A DNA stretch of 64,000 nt, taken from positions 44,405 through 108,404 of the forward strand of contig JAGAJP010000060.1 of the NCBI GenBank assembly GCA_017626045.1, written 5' to 3'. The notes under the pieces were generated by a model. The model had not been told where the DNA came from, ran no database searches, and saw only the letters and a list, made by a program, of their open reading frames with translations. Made by a program: the position numbers and the translations under genes. This DNA is from Muribaculaceae bacterium (GTDB lineage: Bacteria > Bacteroidota > Bacteroidia > Bacteroidales > Muribaculaceae). Shown one piece after another: positions 5,933-15,304 of the stretch; position 1 is the first letter of the stretch, and the number at the start of each line of letters is the position of its first letter.

Positions 5933-7831
5933 TTATCTTACTGCTATCTTCCTTACTCCGCAAGAGTTGTCGGATAGTTTCCAGCGTACTATATATACTC
6001 CGGGATTCAGTCTTTCTGACGGATTGCATGGGATGCCGGAAAGAGAGAATACAGAGAGCTTGGCATCCGGGTCGGAAGCCTCGATGTGTCCGGAATGGGT
6101 CACGAATATGCTAAGGTCTCCGGTCTTCTCCAGTCTTTCCACTCCGTTTTGAGCGAAGTCGTTGAAGCGTTTGGCTCCCGCGTTCAGCACATAGTTGTCG
6201 GCAAGGTCTTTCTCGTTCACCTTGTGGACGAACGCCACCACCTCGCAGTTCTCCGGCTTCCAGTCGGCTTCCGGTTTCACGGCATCGAATGAGATGTCGA
6301 AGCTGCCGTCATCGCCGATGGTCATGAGGTCGCCGTTGTCGCCAGCATTGAAGCAATGCCTTATCACGCCTCTATGGCGGAATCTTTCCTTAAGATCGGC
6401 AGGCGCATCCTCGGGAATGTCATCCATTCCGGATTGCATATACTTGCCGGTGGCTGGAATGTTGTCTTCAAGAAGATATGCAGTGACATACAGGTTTTCT
6501 TTGAAATCCATCGCCGCCTTGCTTATCTTGCCGTATATCCGGCACGAGACGTTGTCGGCGCTTACATCAGAGTCCACCAGCACCTTTGCAAGGGCGGGAT
6601 GCAGCATGGCTTCATCGAGGCGGGTCTCGTAATGCTCGGTGTTTGCCTGATTTTCCGCTCCTATCACAGGTACGGCGTATCCCTGCATCACTCGGCGGTC
6701 ATACATCACCGCGGGATTGTAGGTCCCCCCTGAGCCAAACAGGTATTCCAATGATTTGTCACACGGTTTGGTGAAGAAATCATCGATGAATCCTGTGTGA
6801 TGGGCAACATATATGTGCGGATCTGCAAACTTCTCGAGTGCCATGTCGAGGTAATAGAACATAAACGGGCAGTTTGTGCATCTCAGCCCAGTGAATTCCT
6901 CCACGAGCGGGACGCGCCGGAATACATCGGAGGATACATACAGTTCTATTGAAGTCGCCATGCAGTCTGTATTTTTCTTGCCATCGATCTCAGTGGCTTT
7001 TGCAGTCAGAGTCACTGCAGACCCTTCGATATCCGGAGAGCGAAGTATTCCAGTCAAAGTGACGGAGCCATAAGGCTCAAGCGGCGATGGGAGATCGAGC
7101 GTGCGGCTGGCGGTCAGGTGTCCGTCGGAGTCATAACCGGAATAGACTATGCTCCCGATATGCCCGGCGCTCTGATTATGTACATAAAGGCTGCATTCGA
7201 AGTCCGAGCCAGGTGCAACTACGAGAGGCTGTGCGAATGGCGCCACTATCACGTGGTTGTCCATAGCGTTGTCATCGCCGTCTATTATTGCTTCTATCAG
7301 AAGTGTGCCGCGTGATGATTCCTCGATCCATCCGTTGCGCCCCGGATTGATGAAGCAGACTCCCGGCATCAGGGCGTTCCTGTATGCGGCAATCGGGAAG
7401 GGCTCGCCTTGTGTCTCGAACACTCGGTAGCCCACATAGACCGGACTGTCGCCAATAGTGACAGGCTCGTCGAAGTATACCTCGTTCCAGCCTGCGGTAA
7501 AATTGACCGTCTTGCTTGCCGCCTCTTCCTCAAGCGATCCGGTGTATGCTTTTACGCAAGAGAAGCCTTTGCTTTTCTGCTTGTAGTCGGCACGCAGATA
7601 GCATCTCACTCCAAGTATGTTCCGTCCTTTCAGATTTGCCACAAGCGGATCTGCCTCAGGGTCGATACGGATCGCCGCCTCCATGAACGCATTGGCTCCG
7701 CTGCCGATGGCGGCTATGTCGTCTTCTCCACATTCGTGAGGAGAAAAACCATAATATCCTAATGAGGCCGCGCTCACGGACGACGCCGACAGCGCCCCCG
7801 TGAGCATAAGTGATAACAAGAGTTTTCTCAT
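5933..7831 (-). CDS. Omp28-related exported protein with CxxC and a type IX sorting tail
   Basis: A 632-residue protein with a signal peptide (residues 1-21, ending SASSVSAAS). The middle part from about residue 310 (RVPLVEEFTGLRCTNCPFMF) is the Omp28 / thioredoxin-fold start with a CTNC pair, and the following AHHTGFIDDFF and SGGTYNPAVMYDRR segments match Omp28-type proteins. The N-terminal ~300 residues look like beta-sandwich repeats with paired Cys. The C-terminus (GVYIVRWKLSD, then KIAVR) has the form of a type A sorting domain for the type IX system, whose PorU and PorV are encoded at 28-34 kb. It is probably co-transcribed with its paralogue upstream (7 bases apart). The role is unknown; a thiol-disulfide or adhesive surface function is plausible. 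Confidence 0.78.
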   Translation of the reverse strand: MRKLLLSLMLTGALSASSVSAASLGYYGFSPHECGEDDIAAIGSGANAFMEAAIRIDPEADPLVANLKGRNILGVRCYLRADYKQKSKGFSCVKAYTGSLEEEAASKTVNFTAGWNEVYFDEPVTIGDSPVYVGYRVFETQGEPFPIAAYRNALMPGVCFINPGRNGWIEESSRGTLLIEAIIDGDDNAMDNHVIVAPFAQPLVVAPGSDFECSLYVHNQSAGHIGSIVYSGYDSDGHLTASRTLDLPSPLEPYGSVTLTGILRSPDIEGSAVTLTAKATEIDGKKNTDCMATSIELYVSSDVFRRVPLVEEFTGLRCTNCPFMFYYLDMALEKFADPHIYVAHHTGFIDDFFTKPCDKSLEYLFGSGGTYNPAVMYDRRVMQGYAVPVIGAENQANTEHYETRLDEAMLHPALAKVLVDSDVSADNVSCRIYGKISKAAMDFKENLYVTAYLLEDNIPATGKYMQSGMDDIPEDAPADLKERFRHRGVIRHCFNAGDNGDLMTIGDDGSFDISFDAVKPEADWKPENCEVVAFVHKVNEKDLADNYVLNAGAKRFNDFAQNGVERLEKTGDLSIFVTHSGHIEASDPDAKLSVFSLSGIPCNPSERLNPGVYIVRWKLSDNSCGVRKIAVR

Positions 7832-7838
7832 CAGACAA

Positions 7839-9767
7839 CTACTTTACAGTGACCTTCATTGCCGCAACGCCATCGGCGCCGGCAGACTTTACTACATAGA
7901 TGCCGGGTTGCAATCCTTTGGCTGCCACGCGCGCGCCATCAAGAGTATAAACCTCTACGGAGAATCCTGGTGCCGCCACGATATCGCATCCTTCTACCGC
8001 AAACGATTTGCGGGCATTATCCGCGATGCCTTCCACAGAATTGCTCTTTACCGGAGTCTCCGCGGAATTAATCACCTGCATGTGGCCATGCCTTTCGCCC
8101 GAACGGTTGACGAAGGCGAGTACGCGCATGTTGTCGAGGTTCCATTCCGGATCAAGCTCGCATGTGTATTTTTTTGTATATTCTCCTTCGCTCTCAATCT
8201 TTTCCCCATACATTTCAGTAAGCTGCAGGCGTATCACGTCATTGTGGGTGTATACGCCTTTATAGCGTTCTGTCACTTCGGGGTCGTCGGGGAATTCCTG
8301 ACTTGTAGAGACTATCCCGTCTTCCAGAACATAGACGGTCAGGTAAAGAGACTCGCCTTCGGGCATGATGCCGGATTCCACTTTCCCGGAAACTTCAATC
8401 CGGCAATTGTCTCCATCTACATTTACTGAAGTATTTACTGAAGCGAAAGTAGGAACATCCAGGGCTGATTCATAAATAGGAGACGCATAGTCGGGATATA
8501 TGAAATTGTATGCCACGCTGTAGGTGTTGTTGCGAGCGAGGGGGTTGCGTGGCAGGTATGAGCGGTCGGTGGCGAATGAGGGAACGGAAACCTTGCTCTT
8601 TTCGCCATTGGCGAAATCTACCAGAAACTTAATGTCCTCGTTGTCTACATCTTTGTCAAACTCATGATAGATCATGAACTGGTCTGAGAAATGGTGTGCC
8701 ACCAGCGACAGACGGTCTCTGTAAGGCTCTATGCCCGGCATAAAGATGTCATCGGTATATACGGGCGTGCGGTATTCAGACTCGCCTACCCAGCGCTCCA
8801 CGAGCGGACGACGAGTGTATTGCCCAGCTACTTCTTCCGGGACTCCGATTAGTTCATGCTCTACAATTGACGGCTTTTCCACTTCCTTACCGTTGACTTT
8901 GCTGAGCCACATCTTGTGGATGCCCGTGCCGAGAGCCTGGATGCCTCCTGTCACGTCTTTCTGATCGCCAGGGGCGATAGGTGAATTCAACTGTACGGGA
9001 AACGACCACTTCTTGTCGCCAAACTGAGATGATATCTCGAAACTCTGCAGCTCATTCATGCCGTCGTTCTTTATGACAAGATATGCGTCGCCCGGGTATT
9101 CGAGCGGCTGGACATCATTCATCCGGACATCAGTGAGGGTCGCAAGGTCGTTGTATTCGCTTCCGGAAGCCTCGACGATGCCGAGCGCCATGATCACCAT
9201 ATTGTCGTCAGTCGCGTCTATCCACTGTATTTTGCCGTCTTCGCCGGCATCTTCAAGATTGCCCATGAACTGCGTCTTCTCAGGAAGCGTATAGCCGAAT
9301 ATGCCGGTTCCGAGCCATGCGCCTTTTTTCCATTCTACCTTAGCCCCGAGATAGAGGTCTTTGCCCCCGGAGATGGCGTAGGGGGTGTCGAACATCACGT
9401 CGTTCCAACCGAAGCATACCTGGTCTTTGCCGCTTGCCAGATTCTTTCCGTCAAGTTCTTCTCTGACAAACACCTCCATTTCGGGAAACATTTCCTCATT
9501 CCCCATGCTCCAGCCTACACGAAGGCCGGTAAGTGACGCTCCTGTTATATTATTGAACTTGGATGCCTCCATCCTGATCGCGAAAACAAGTGTGAGATCC
9601 TGGTCGGAACTATTGGTGAAACCCGTATAAGGGTATACGGTTTCCTGGGGATTCACATAGCCGACATACATCTGCGCGTCTGCGCCGGCAGGAGTGCAGA
9701 ATGCGGCAATTGCCACGGCGAGCATGCTGATTGTGCCCGACAGGCTTAGTTTGGTAAAAATTTTCAT
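7839..9767 (-). CDS. Omp28-related exported protein, paralogue lacking CxxC
   Basis: A 642-residue protein with a signal peptide (about 1-31, ending GADAQ). It has the same layout as the next gene, with two N-terminal sandwich-like parts and then RRPLVERWVGESEYRTP at about residue 320. That is where the paralogue has RVPLVEEFTG and its CTNC pair; here both cysteines are gone. The YLTVYVLEDGIVSTSQEF region and a later VIRLQLTEMYG segment also align with the paralogue. The tail GIYVVKSAG ... MKVTVK fits a type IX sorting domain. It is first in the two-gene operon, with a promoter at 9772-9802 whose start almost coincides with the ATG. The function is unknown. Confidence 0.72.
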   Translation of the reverse strand: MKIFTKLSLSGTISMLAVAIAAFCTPAGADAQMYVGYVNPQETVYPYTGFTNSSDQDLTLVFAIRMEASKFNNITGASLTGLRVGWSMGNEEMFPEMEVFVREELDGKNLASGKDQVCFGWNDVMFDTPYAISGGKDLYLGAKVEWKKGAWLGTGIFGYTLPEKTQFMGNLEDAGEDGKIQWIDATDDNMVIMALGIVEASGSEYNDLATLTDVRMNDVQPLEYPGDAYLVIKNDGMNELQSFEISSQFGDKKWSFPVQLNSPIAPGDQKDVTGGIQALGTGIHKMWLSKVNGKEVEKPSIVEHELIGVPEEVAGQYTRRPLVERWVGESEYRTPVYTDDIFMPGIEPYRDRLSLVAHHFSDQFMIYHEFDKDVDNEDIKFLVDFANGEKSKVSVPSFATDRSYLPRNPLARNNTYSVAYNFIYPDYASPIYESALDVPTFASVNTSVNVDGDNCRIEVSGKVESGIMPEGESLYLTVYVLEDGIVSTSQEFPDDPEVTERYKGVYTHNDVIRLQLTEMYGEKIESEGEYTKKYTCELDPEWNLDNMRVLAFVNRSGERHGHMQVINSAETPVKSNSVEGIADNARKSFAVEGCDIVAAPGFSVEVYTLDGARVAAKGLQPGIYVVKSAGADGVAAMKVTVK

Positions 9768-9771
9768 AAGC

Positions 9772-9802
9772 CAAAAGTATTAAAGTTGGTTAGTTCTCCA
9801 AA
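9772..9802 (-). promoter_or_regulatory. Promoter of the Omp28-like pair, near-leaderless
   Basis: On the minus strand TTTG (9799-9802) is followed after 19 bases by TACTTTTG (9772-9779). The ATG begins only 4 bases after the final G, so transcription should start at or next to the start codon. Confidence 0.65.
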
Positions 9803-9883
9803 TTTAATACTTTTGTTTAAACTATGCAAATTTTTCTTTATTTGATTATAAATTTTTTCACTTCAGTGTGCATCGCGACATTA

Positions 9884-10468
9884 TCAGTCTGCCGACACTC
9901 GGATTTCTCTTCGACGGAGAGAACTGCAACCCTGTTTTACAGGAACGGCTGCGGGTTGCGGTGTAGTGAACTTATTTGGCGAAAATTTGTTGTAAATTAT
10001 GGTGTCGAGACTGTAACGGCCCGAACCGCATGCAAAGGCAAAGATGCAAAATACGATGCATATCACCACGGAGTATTCCACCATCGACATAAGGCTGAGG
10101 TGTATGGCGGTTATCATGAGAAGGGTACCAAGAGCAACCGAGACGGCTCTGGTGAGAAGTCCGCAGGCAATCATTGCTCCGCCAATTACCATCACGAACG
10201 ACACACCGGGAAGAAATGCCTTCGTCACGCCGTTAAGTGCATGGTGAGAAAACAGGATGCCGAAGCACATCAGGATGGCTCCGATAATGACTCTGAAAGT
10301 CCAGATCCTGCGTGAATGGCTCACGCTGCCGCCTATTCCCAGCAGCATTCGCAGGTTTTTCCGCATCACTCTTACAGGTTCTTCCATATTGCAAACAAAG
10401 ACCGGTGTTTCAACGGCTGCAATAGGGTTCATTGCGGGATTCACTGAAATAACACTCCTTGTATTCAT
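9884..10468 (-). CDS. DoxX-like membrane protein
   Basis: From the ATG at 10468 the protein has 194 residues; an upstream in-frame ATG at 10570 would add 34 residues of no clear merit. Four hydrophobic segments start at about residue 53 (RVIIGAILMCFGILF, GVSFVMVIGGAMIACGLL, VALGTLLMITAIHLSLMSM, VVICIVFCIFAFACG). They end in GSGRYSLDTII, the closing signature of the DoxX family (GxGRxSLD). DoxX proteins are four-helix inner-membrane proteins, some linked to quinone or redox stress functions. The C-terminal ~35 residues are basic and cytoplasmic. It is divergent from tdk. Both the exact start and the function are uncertain. Confidence 0.7.
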   Translation of the reverse strand: MNTRSVISVNPAMNPIAAVETPVFVCNMEEPVRVMRKNLRMLLGIGGSVSHSRRIWTFRVIIGAILMCFGILFSHHALNGVTKAFLPGVSFVMVIGGAMIACGLLTRAVSVALGTLLMITAIHLSLMSMVEYSVVICIVFCIFAFACGSGRYSLDTIIYNKFSPNKFTTPQPAAVPVKQGCSSLRRREIRVSAD

Positions 10469-10685
10469 AACGGTATATTTTGTAGCTTTTCTGTAGAAAT
10501 TCTTGAGCCACGCTGAGTCAAGAAAATAAGTCGATAGACTGAAGACACAAGCCGTGGCTGTCACATTCATTTATAAAACGCTTACAGAAAAGATTTTGTG
10601 TTTCTGACTTATTAAAATTCTGTTTCATTTTTGCTAAATCCTGCCTTTGAAATCTTAAAAAATATGAAATTTACCAAAAAAATCA

Positions 10686-10717
10686 TTTGGATAATTGTCG
10701 TTTCGGTTGTAAATTTG
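10686..10717 (+). promoter_or_regulatory. tdk promoter, near-leaderless
   Basis: TTTG (10686-10689), 20 bases, then TAAATTTG (10710-10717). The tdk ATG begins at 10722, 4 bases after the box, so the mRNA should start at or beside the start codon. Confidence 0.75.
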
Positions 10718-10721
10718 CGTT

Positions 10722-11348
10722 ATGAACCGAATTGGAAAACTATACTTCCGCTATGGCACTATGGGCTCGGCGAAGACCGCGATGCTGCTGACCACGGCGT
10801 ATAACTTTGAGGAGAGAGGCATGGGCTACATCTGCCTTAAGCCTGTAGTGGACACGCGTGAGAAAAAGAACGTGATACGTTCCCGCATAGGAATCGAGCG
10901 GGAATGCAGGTGGATATATCCCGAAACCGACCTGTATGAAATGGTGCACGACACTTTCGAGCAGACTCTGAATGTGCCGGAATGGATTCTTGTTGACGAG
11001 GCTCAGTTTCTCAGTGCCCCGCAGGTTGACCAGCTCGCCCGTGTGGTTGACGACTATGGCTGCAATGTGGTGTGCTACGGATTGCGCACCGACTTTCAGA
11101 CGCACCTGTTTGAGGGCTCAAGGAGGCTGTTTGAGATTGCTGACTCCATCGACGAGGTCAAGTCGACATGCAACTGCGGGCGCAAGACCATCGTCAATGC
11201 AAGGATCGACGGAAACGGACAGATTATCACAGAGGGTGAGCAGGTGGAGATCGGAGGCAACGACCGATATATGGCGGTATGCCGCAAGTGCTGGCGCAAC
11301 AAGAGAATCGAGAGCTCCCACCGTGATGCCTTGCCCTTTGACGACTGA
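10722..11348 (+). CDS. tdk: Thymidine kinase (type II)
   Basis: A 208-residue cytoplasmic enzyme that phosphorylates thymidine in the dNTP salvage pathway. The P-loop is YGTMGSAKT (residues about 11-19). The Asp-Glu metal site is VDEAQF (about 91-96), followed by a GLRTDFQTHLFEG loop with the catalytic region typical of type II kinases. The C-terminal zinc site is formed by CNCGRKT (about 148) and CRKCW (about 186), giving four cysteines. The length is normal for the family. The start is fixed by the short distance from the first strand (GKLYFRYG) to the P-loop, even though the promoter leaves no leader. Confidence 0.96.
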   Translation: MNRIGKLYFRYGTMGSAKTAMLLTTAYNFEERGMGYICLKPVVDTREKKNVIRSRIGIERECRWIYPETDLYEMVHDTFEQTLNVPEWILVDEAQFLSAPQVDQLARVVDDYGCNVVCYGLRTDFQTHLFEGSRRLFEIADSIDEVKSTCNCGRKTIVNARIDGNGQIITEGEQVEIGGNDRYMAVCRKCWRNKRIESSHRDALPFDD

Positions 11349-11392
11349 ATGAATAATATACAGAACCTAATATCAAAAAGACATATACATAT

Positions 11393-12670
11393 ATGGATAA
11401 GACATTACGTAGCCGGATCATCGATCTGATAAAGCGGGAAGTGGTTCCCGCCGTCGGTTGCACCGAACCCGCCGCTGTGGCGCTGTGTGTGGCGAAAGCC
11501 ACTGAGATTCTGGGAACTCTTCCCGAGAGAATCGAGCTCCGGCTGAGTGGCAACATGATAAAAAATGCAATGGGGGTCGGCATTCCGGGCACCGGGATGA
11601 TTGGACTTCCTATCGCTATTGCGCTCGGTGCAATTGTCGGTAAGTCTGAATACAGCCTCGAAGTACTGAAGGACGTGACTCCTGAGGCTGTGGAGAAAGG
11701 CAAGGCATATATTGCGGAGCAGCGGATAGATATTCAGCTTGCGCAGGATGCTCCTTCAAATCTCTACGTTGACGTAAGGGCAAAGACTGACGGCAAGGAG
11801 TCGCATGCTGTGATTTCCGGCTCGCATACCAACTTTGTGCTACTTGAAAAAGATGGAGAATGCATCTTGAGGAAAGTGTTGTCCGACTCAGGCGTGTCAT
11901 CGGATGATGACGTTGTATTGAATCTTAAGACTGTATATGACTTCGCCACTACCGCTCCTATTGAGGAGATATCATTCATACTTGATGCCAAGAAACTCAA
12001 CCTCGCAGCGGCGGAATACGCTCTAGAGGGTGACTATGGACATTCTTTAGGCTCCACCGTGTCGCACTTCGGAGAGAAGTTTTTCGGCGATACACCGGTG
12101 GCACATGCCATTACGCTGACCTCGGCGGCGTGCGACGCCCGTATGGGAGGCGCCCCTGTGGCGGTGATGAGCAACAGTGGTTCCGGCAATCAGGGTATTA
12201 CCGCCACTATGCCTGTAGTGTCGTATGCCCGCGATATAGAGGCTTCGGAAGAAACCACTATCCGTGCGCTGACATTGAGTCATCTCACCTCCATATATAT
12301 AAAGCAATCACTCGGAAGACTCTCCGCGCTATGTGGCTGCGTAGTGGCTTCGACAGGAGCGTCGAGCGCGCTCGTATATCTGATGGGTGGAGGCTACAGC
12401 CAGGTGTGTGATGCCGTGAAGAATATGGTAGCAAACCTTACCGGAATGATTTGCGACGGCGCAAAACCATCCTGTTCCATGAAGATATCGAGCGGTGTCA
12501 GCACAGCCATGATGTCGGCGATGCTCGCCATGAACGGTCACGCGGTGTCTTCTGCCGAAGGAATTGTGGCTGAGGACGTGGATGCCACAATCCGAAACCT
12601 CACCTCCATAGGGCGCGACGCCATGCAGGCAACAGACCGGCTTGTGCTGAAGATTATGACAAGTAAGTGA
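11393..12670 (+). CDS. UPF0597-family enzyme (CyuA/YhaM-like, cysteine desulfidase / serine-dehydratase type)
   Basis: A 425-residue cytoplasmic protein. The start VVPAVGCTEPAAVALCVAKA and the glycine-rich MKNAMGVGIPGTGMIGLPIA-like segment (about residues 57-78) are hallmarks of the UPF0597 family. Members are related to the L-serine dehydratase alpha chain and use an Fe-S cluster to break down cysteine or related amino acids. Further conserved segments are SNSGSGNQGITATMP (about 259-273) and GMICDGAKPSCSMK (about 356-369), which carry cysteines suited to cluster binding. It follows tdk by 44 bases and may be read from the same promoter. Substrate preference cannot be told from the sequence. 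Confidence 0.85.
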   Translation: MDKTLRSRIIDLIKREVVPAVGCTEPAAVALCVAKATEILGTLPERIELRLSGNMIKNAMGVGIPGTGMIGLPIAIALGAIVGKSEYSLEVLKDVTPEAVEKGKAYIAEQRIDIQLAQDAPSNLYVDVRAKTDGKESHAVISGSHTNFVLLEKDGECILRKVLSDSGVSSDDDVVLNLKTVYDFATTAPIEEISFILDAKKLNLAAAEYALEGDYGHSLGSTVSHFGEKFFGDTPVAHAITLTSAACDARMGGAPVAVMSNSGSGNQGITATMPVVSYARDIEASEETTIRALTLSHLTSIYIKQSLGRLSALCGCVVASTGASSALVYLMGGGYSQVCDAVKNMVANLTGMICDGAKPSCSMKISSGVSTAMMSAMLAMNGHAVSSAEGIVAEDVDATIRNLTSIGRDAMQATDRLVLKIMTSK

Positions 12671-12690
12671 GCTTTAGCAAGAAATGCGGC

Positions 12691-13212
12691 CTAATGTCCG
12701 AGACATACTTTCTTTAGTTCTATTTTTACGTCAAACGGGGTTGACTGTCGGCGGGGTTTCGCCGACCTGTGGTAATAGAAAGACTTCTGGGTATCCCAGC
12801 TTTTGATGTCGTGGCGCATGGTCTCACCGGGCGCCACGTCGCATTTTATGTCGAGCCGGCGGCGGTGAAGCTGTCTCCCTTTCATGTCGAAATACAGAAT
12901 GTCTATGCCAATTGCCTTAAGCGTAGAGTCTGAGGAATTGGAGATGAAGAAACTCTCGATACTGCTGCCGGCGTTCTTGTCAAATCCGTAGAAACGGATC
13001 TTTTCAGATATCCTTAGCCATTCGTCAATTGAGTCAGGCGTGAAGACTACTCCTTCTGTCTCGGTGAATACGTCTGACGCTTCGCCGGACGTGGAAGCGT
13101 GACTTGAAATCTTGTGAGACGACCTTATTTTTCTGGCTTCGGCGTCATCTACGCATAAACAGCCGAACAGAACCACTGCGGTCAGGAAGACAGTTACCGG
13201 TCTATGTCTCAT
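12691..13212 (-). CDS. Small exported protein of unknown function
   Basis: A 173-residue protein with a signal peptide (residues 1-26, VTVFLTAVVLFGCLCVDDAEA). The body has a beta-rich segment with WLRISEKIRFYGFDKNAGS and SIESFFISNSSDSTLKAIGI, then a FDMKGRQLHRR strand and VAPGETMRHDIKSWD. This suggests a small periplasmic beta-sandwich domain like FxLYD-type proteins. The start overlaps the stop of the previous gene by four bases (ATGA), so the two are translationally coupled. I do not recognise the family. Confidence 0.6.
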   Translation of the reverse strand: MRHRPVTVFLTAVVLFGCLCVDDAEARKIRSSHKISSHASTSGEASDVFTETEGVVFTPDSIDEWLRISEKIRFYGFDKNAGSSIESFFISNSSDSTLKAIGIDILYFDMKGRQLHRRRLDIKCDVAPGETMRHDIKSWDTQKSFYYHRSAKPRRQSTPFDVKIELKKVCLGH

Positions 13213-13763
13213 AATACCCTGACTTTCCGGCGCATTGACCCGTTGTGGTCATATCCGGGATATATCTTTATAAGTCCGGCCGGCAGTTCGTCTGTCGGGT
13301 TCTTAAAAGAGAAGCGTAGAATTCTCCAGAACCGTGGCAGAAGAGTGTTCAGGTTGATCCTGAATGTGATTTTGGGCGACTTCACCTGCAGCGACTCTTT
13401 GTCGGCTGAAAGTGTCGCCGTGCAGTCAAAGGGATTCATAAGGGAAAACTTGCCTTTGCGTGTCATCTGCTCGAGTCTGAACTGGCGGGGGTCGACAGAA
13501 GGATAAAGCCTTCCGATGATGTCGCCGGGCTGCAGTCGGCAGTCGGCGGTGGATATTATGGAAATGGTGAATGTGCTGGGTTTCGCAATGTCTTCCTGTA
13601 TCAGCACTCTTGCGCCGTCTTCCGGATATTCCCAGATTCCCTCCACCGGTGAAAGAGCACCGACGTCACACCAGTGTCGCGCCTCCTTTTCGGTTAATGC
13701 CTGCGCGTGACACTGCATCCCAAACATCAGGAGGCAAATGGTGCAATAAAGGAATCTGGTCAT
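13209..13763 (-). CDS. Exported protein of unknown function
   Basis: A 184-residue protein with a signal peptide (residues 1-21, ICLLMFGMQCHAQA). The mature part begins with CDVGALSPVEGIWEYPEDGA, which resembles the opening of small lipocalin-like or fatty-acid-binding-like folds ('sPveGiWe...g..v.I...'). It ends in a basic C-terminus. It lies 12 bases after the DUF3078-type gene and overlaps the next gene by four bases, so it is in a three-gene envelope operon. The function is unknown. Confidence 0.6.
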   Translation of the reverse strand: MTRFLYCTICLLMFGMQCHAQALTEKEARHWCDVGALSPVEGIWEYPEDGARVLIQEDIAKPSTFTISIISTADCRLQPGDIIGRLYPSVDPRQFRLEQMTRKGKFSLMNPFDCTATLSADKESLQVKSPKITFRINLNTLLPRFWRILRFSFKNPTDELPAGLIKIYPGYDHNGSMRRKVRVL

Positions 13764-13775
13764 AGGGCGGAAGGT

Positions 13776-15200
13776 TTATTTTGTTGAGAATGAATAGGAA
13801 AGGCCGAAGCTGAGAATCTCCTTAAGCATCCAGTGGTGCCATTTTGAGGCATTGAAGTCGGAACTTGAGTCGTAGCGGAGATTGGCGTAGAGCTGAGTGC
13901 TGAGATATTTGTTGATGGCGAAATCCCATGTGGTCTCCACGTTGCCCTGAAAATATGTATAGTCGGTGAAGGCGAATATCCTTGTGCGCATCGAGATGTT
14001 TGAAGTCGCCTGCCATGTCATGTTGACCTCACCGCTGGAACCTATTTCGTTGTGGGTCTTGTGTCCCGGCTTGATGTTGAATTTCTCATGATCGATCTTG
14101 TCGTCGAGGCAAATCTTCATGTTGTAAGACAGCGGGGCTATCGAGGCAGAAAGACTGAATGTCTTCTTGGCATTGGTCTTGCTGTAGGTCATACCGATAC
14201 CGATGTTGAGGTCGCCGGGCGACAGAAACGATGCGGTTCGGGTATATGTATTGGTCTTGTAGTTGGTGAAAAACTGCGTCTTGAACTGCCCGGTGATGGT
14301 ATAGAACCATTTTTTGAATGCCTTGAAACCGTATTTGATGTTATACTGGAACTGGTCTTCCGAAAGGGAGTATTTTCTGTTTACCTCATTCTGTTCGATT
14401 GAGTTGACACCAAGTTTGTAGCTGACCGTGCTCTGGAATATCTGGTCGGGATGATAGGTGGGGTTAAGCTGAACATCCCAGAAGAAGTTGTAGAGGAGCG
14501 AAAGATAGTTGTTGCCGCCCTGATACCAGTTTTTCGAAACGTATGCCTGGGAGAACTGCAGGCCGGTGTTGAACTTGTGGAGCCAGTGCTTCTTGTTGAT
14601 CTGTATCTCCGGCAGGATGGCGTCGCCGGCGGTTATCTCGGGGAGATTCATGTTGCGGATGTAGTTGCCGAGGCTTATGTCGTCTTCCGGCAGACGTGGA
14701 GGAACGGGGAGATTCCAGTAGGTGTATTCGATGGTGTGGGGGTAGTAGACCATGGTCTCATACATGATGTCGCCGCTGATTCGCGACTGGGTAAGGGCGT
14801 CGCGAAGCCATCCCGGAGTGTACGAGTCCTCGTTCCACGCCTGGGTGTACGCTTTGGGCATTCCATTTATCAAAGAGTCTGACTTTTCGGAGAAATCCTT
14901 GTCTCTCAGAGTCCTGTATCCGGAGAACACCCATGGTCCGGCGAGAGGATTGAAGGGTAGCTGAGGCATGGTGTCGGGAAGAGACTTGATAATTTCGTTC
15001 AGGTCGCGCACCACCACCGGCTGCGCGAGAATGCTGTCGGCCTTCTGCCTCATGAGCACATAGAGGGCTGAGTCCATTTCGGCAGTGGGGCTCGGAAGTA
15101 TCGTGATGGAGTCATTTACTGCTTGAGGGAGCGGAATGGCGCTCTGGGCTAACGCCACGGAACTGAGGCTTAGGGCTATTGATAAAGTAAGGTGTCTCAT
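13776..15200 (-). CDS. DUF3078-type outer-membrane protein
   Basis: A 474-residue protein with a signal peptide (residues 1-18, ending VALAQ). After a ~180-residue periplasmic part comes a region rich in aromatic amphipathic strands. Its NWYQGGNNYLSLLYNFFWDV segment (about residues 241-260) is characteristic of DUF3078 proteins, followed by alternating strands to the terminal GLSYSFSTK with the C-terminal aromatic pattern of outer-membrane barrels. DUF3078 proteins occur throughout Bacteroidetes and their function is not established. It is first of a three-gene set and downstream of the S41 protease. Confidence 0.75.
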   Translation of the reverse strand: MRHLTLSIALSLSSVALAQSAIPLPQAVNDSITILPSPTAEMDSALYVLMRQKADSILAQPVVVRDLNEIIKSLPDTMPQLPFNPLAGPWVFSGYRTLRDKDFSEKSDSLINGMPKAYTQAWNEDSYTPGWLRDALTQSRISGDIMYETMVYYPHTIEYTYWNLPVPPRLPEDDISLGNYIRNMNLPEITAGDAILPEIQINKKHWLHKFNTGLQFSQAYVSKNWYQGGNNYLSLLYNFFWDVQLNPTYHPDQIFQSTVSYKLGVNSIEQNEVNRKYSLSEDQFQYNIKYGFKAFKKWFYTITGQFKTQFFTNYKTNTYTRTASFLSPGDLNIGIGMTYSKTNAKKTFSLSASIAPLSYNMKICLDDKIDHEKFNIKPGHKTHNEIGSSGEVNMTWQATSNISMRTRIFAFTDYTYFQGNVETTWDFAINKYLSTQLYANLRYDSSSDFNASKWHHWMLKEILSFGLSYSFSTK

Positions 15201-15304
15201 ATTATGTGGAATCAGAGGAAAAGTTTGTTATTGTGTTGTCTGAATACTCAGAAGAGAGAGAGGGATGAGAAGAGAGAGCGGTATAATATAATATGTCTTC
15301 CCCG

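Noticed and set aside
5889..6029. N-terminal 47-residue extension of metX
   Set aside because: It covers the hairpin and the end of the Omp28-like gene; MetX proteins begin close to the FHYHNPFPLELGG segment.
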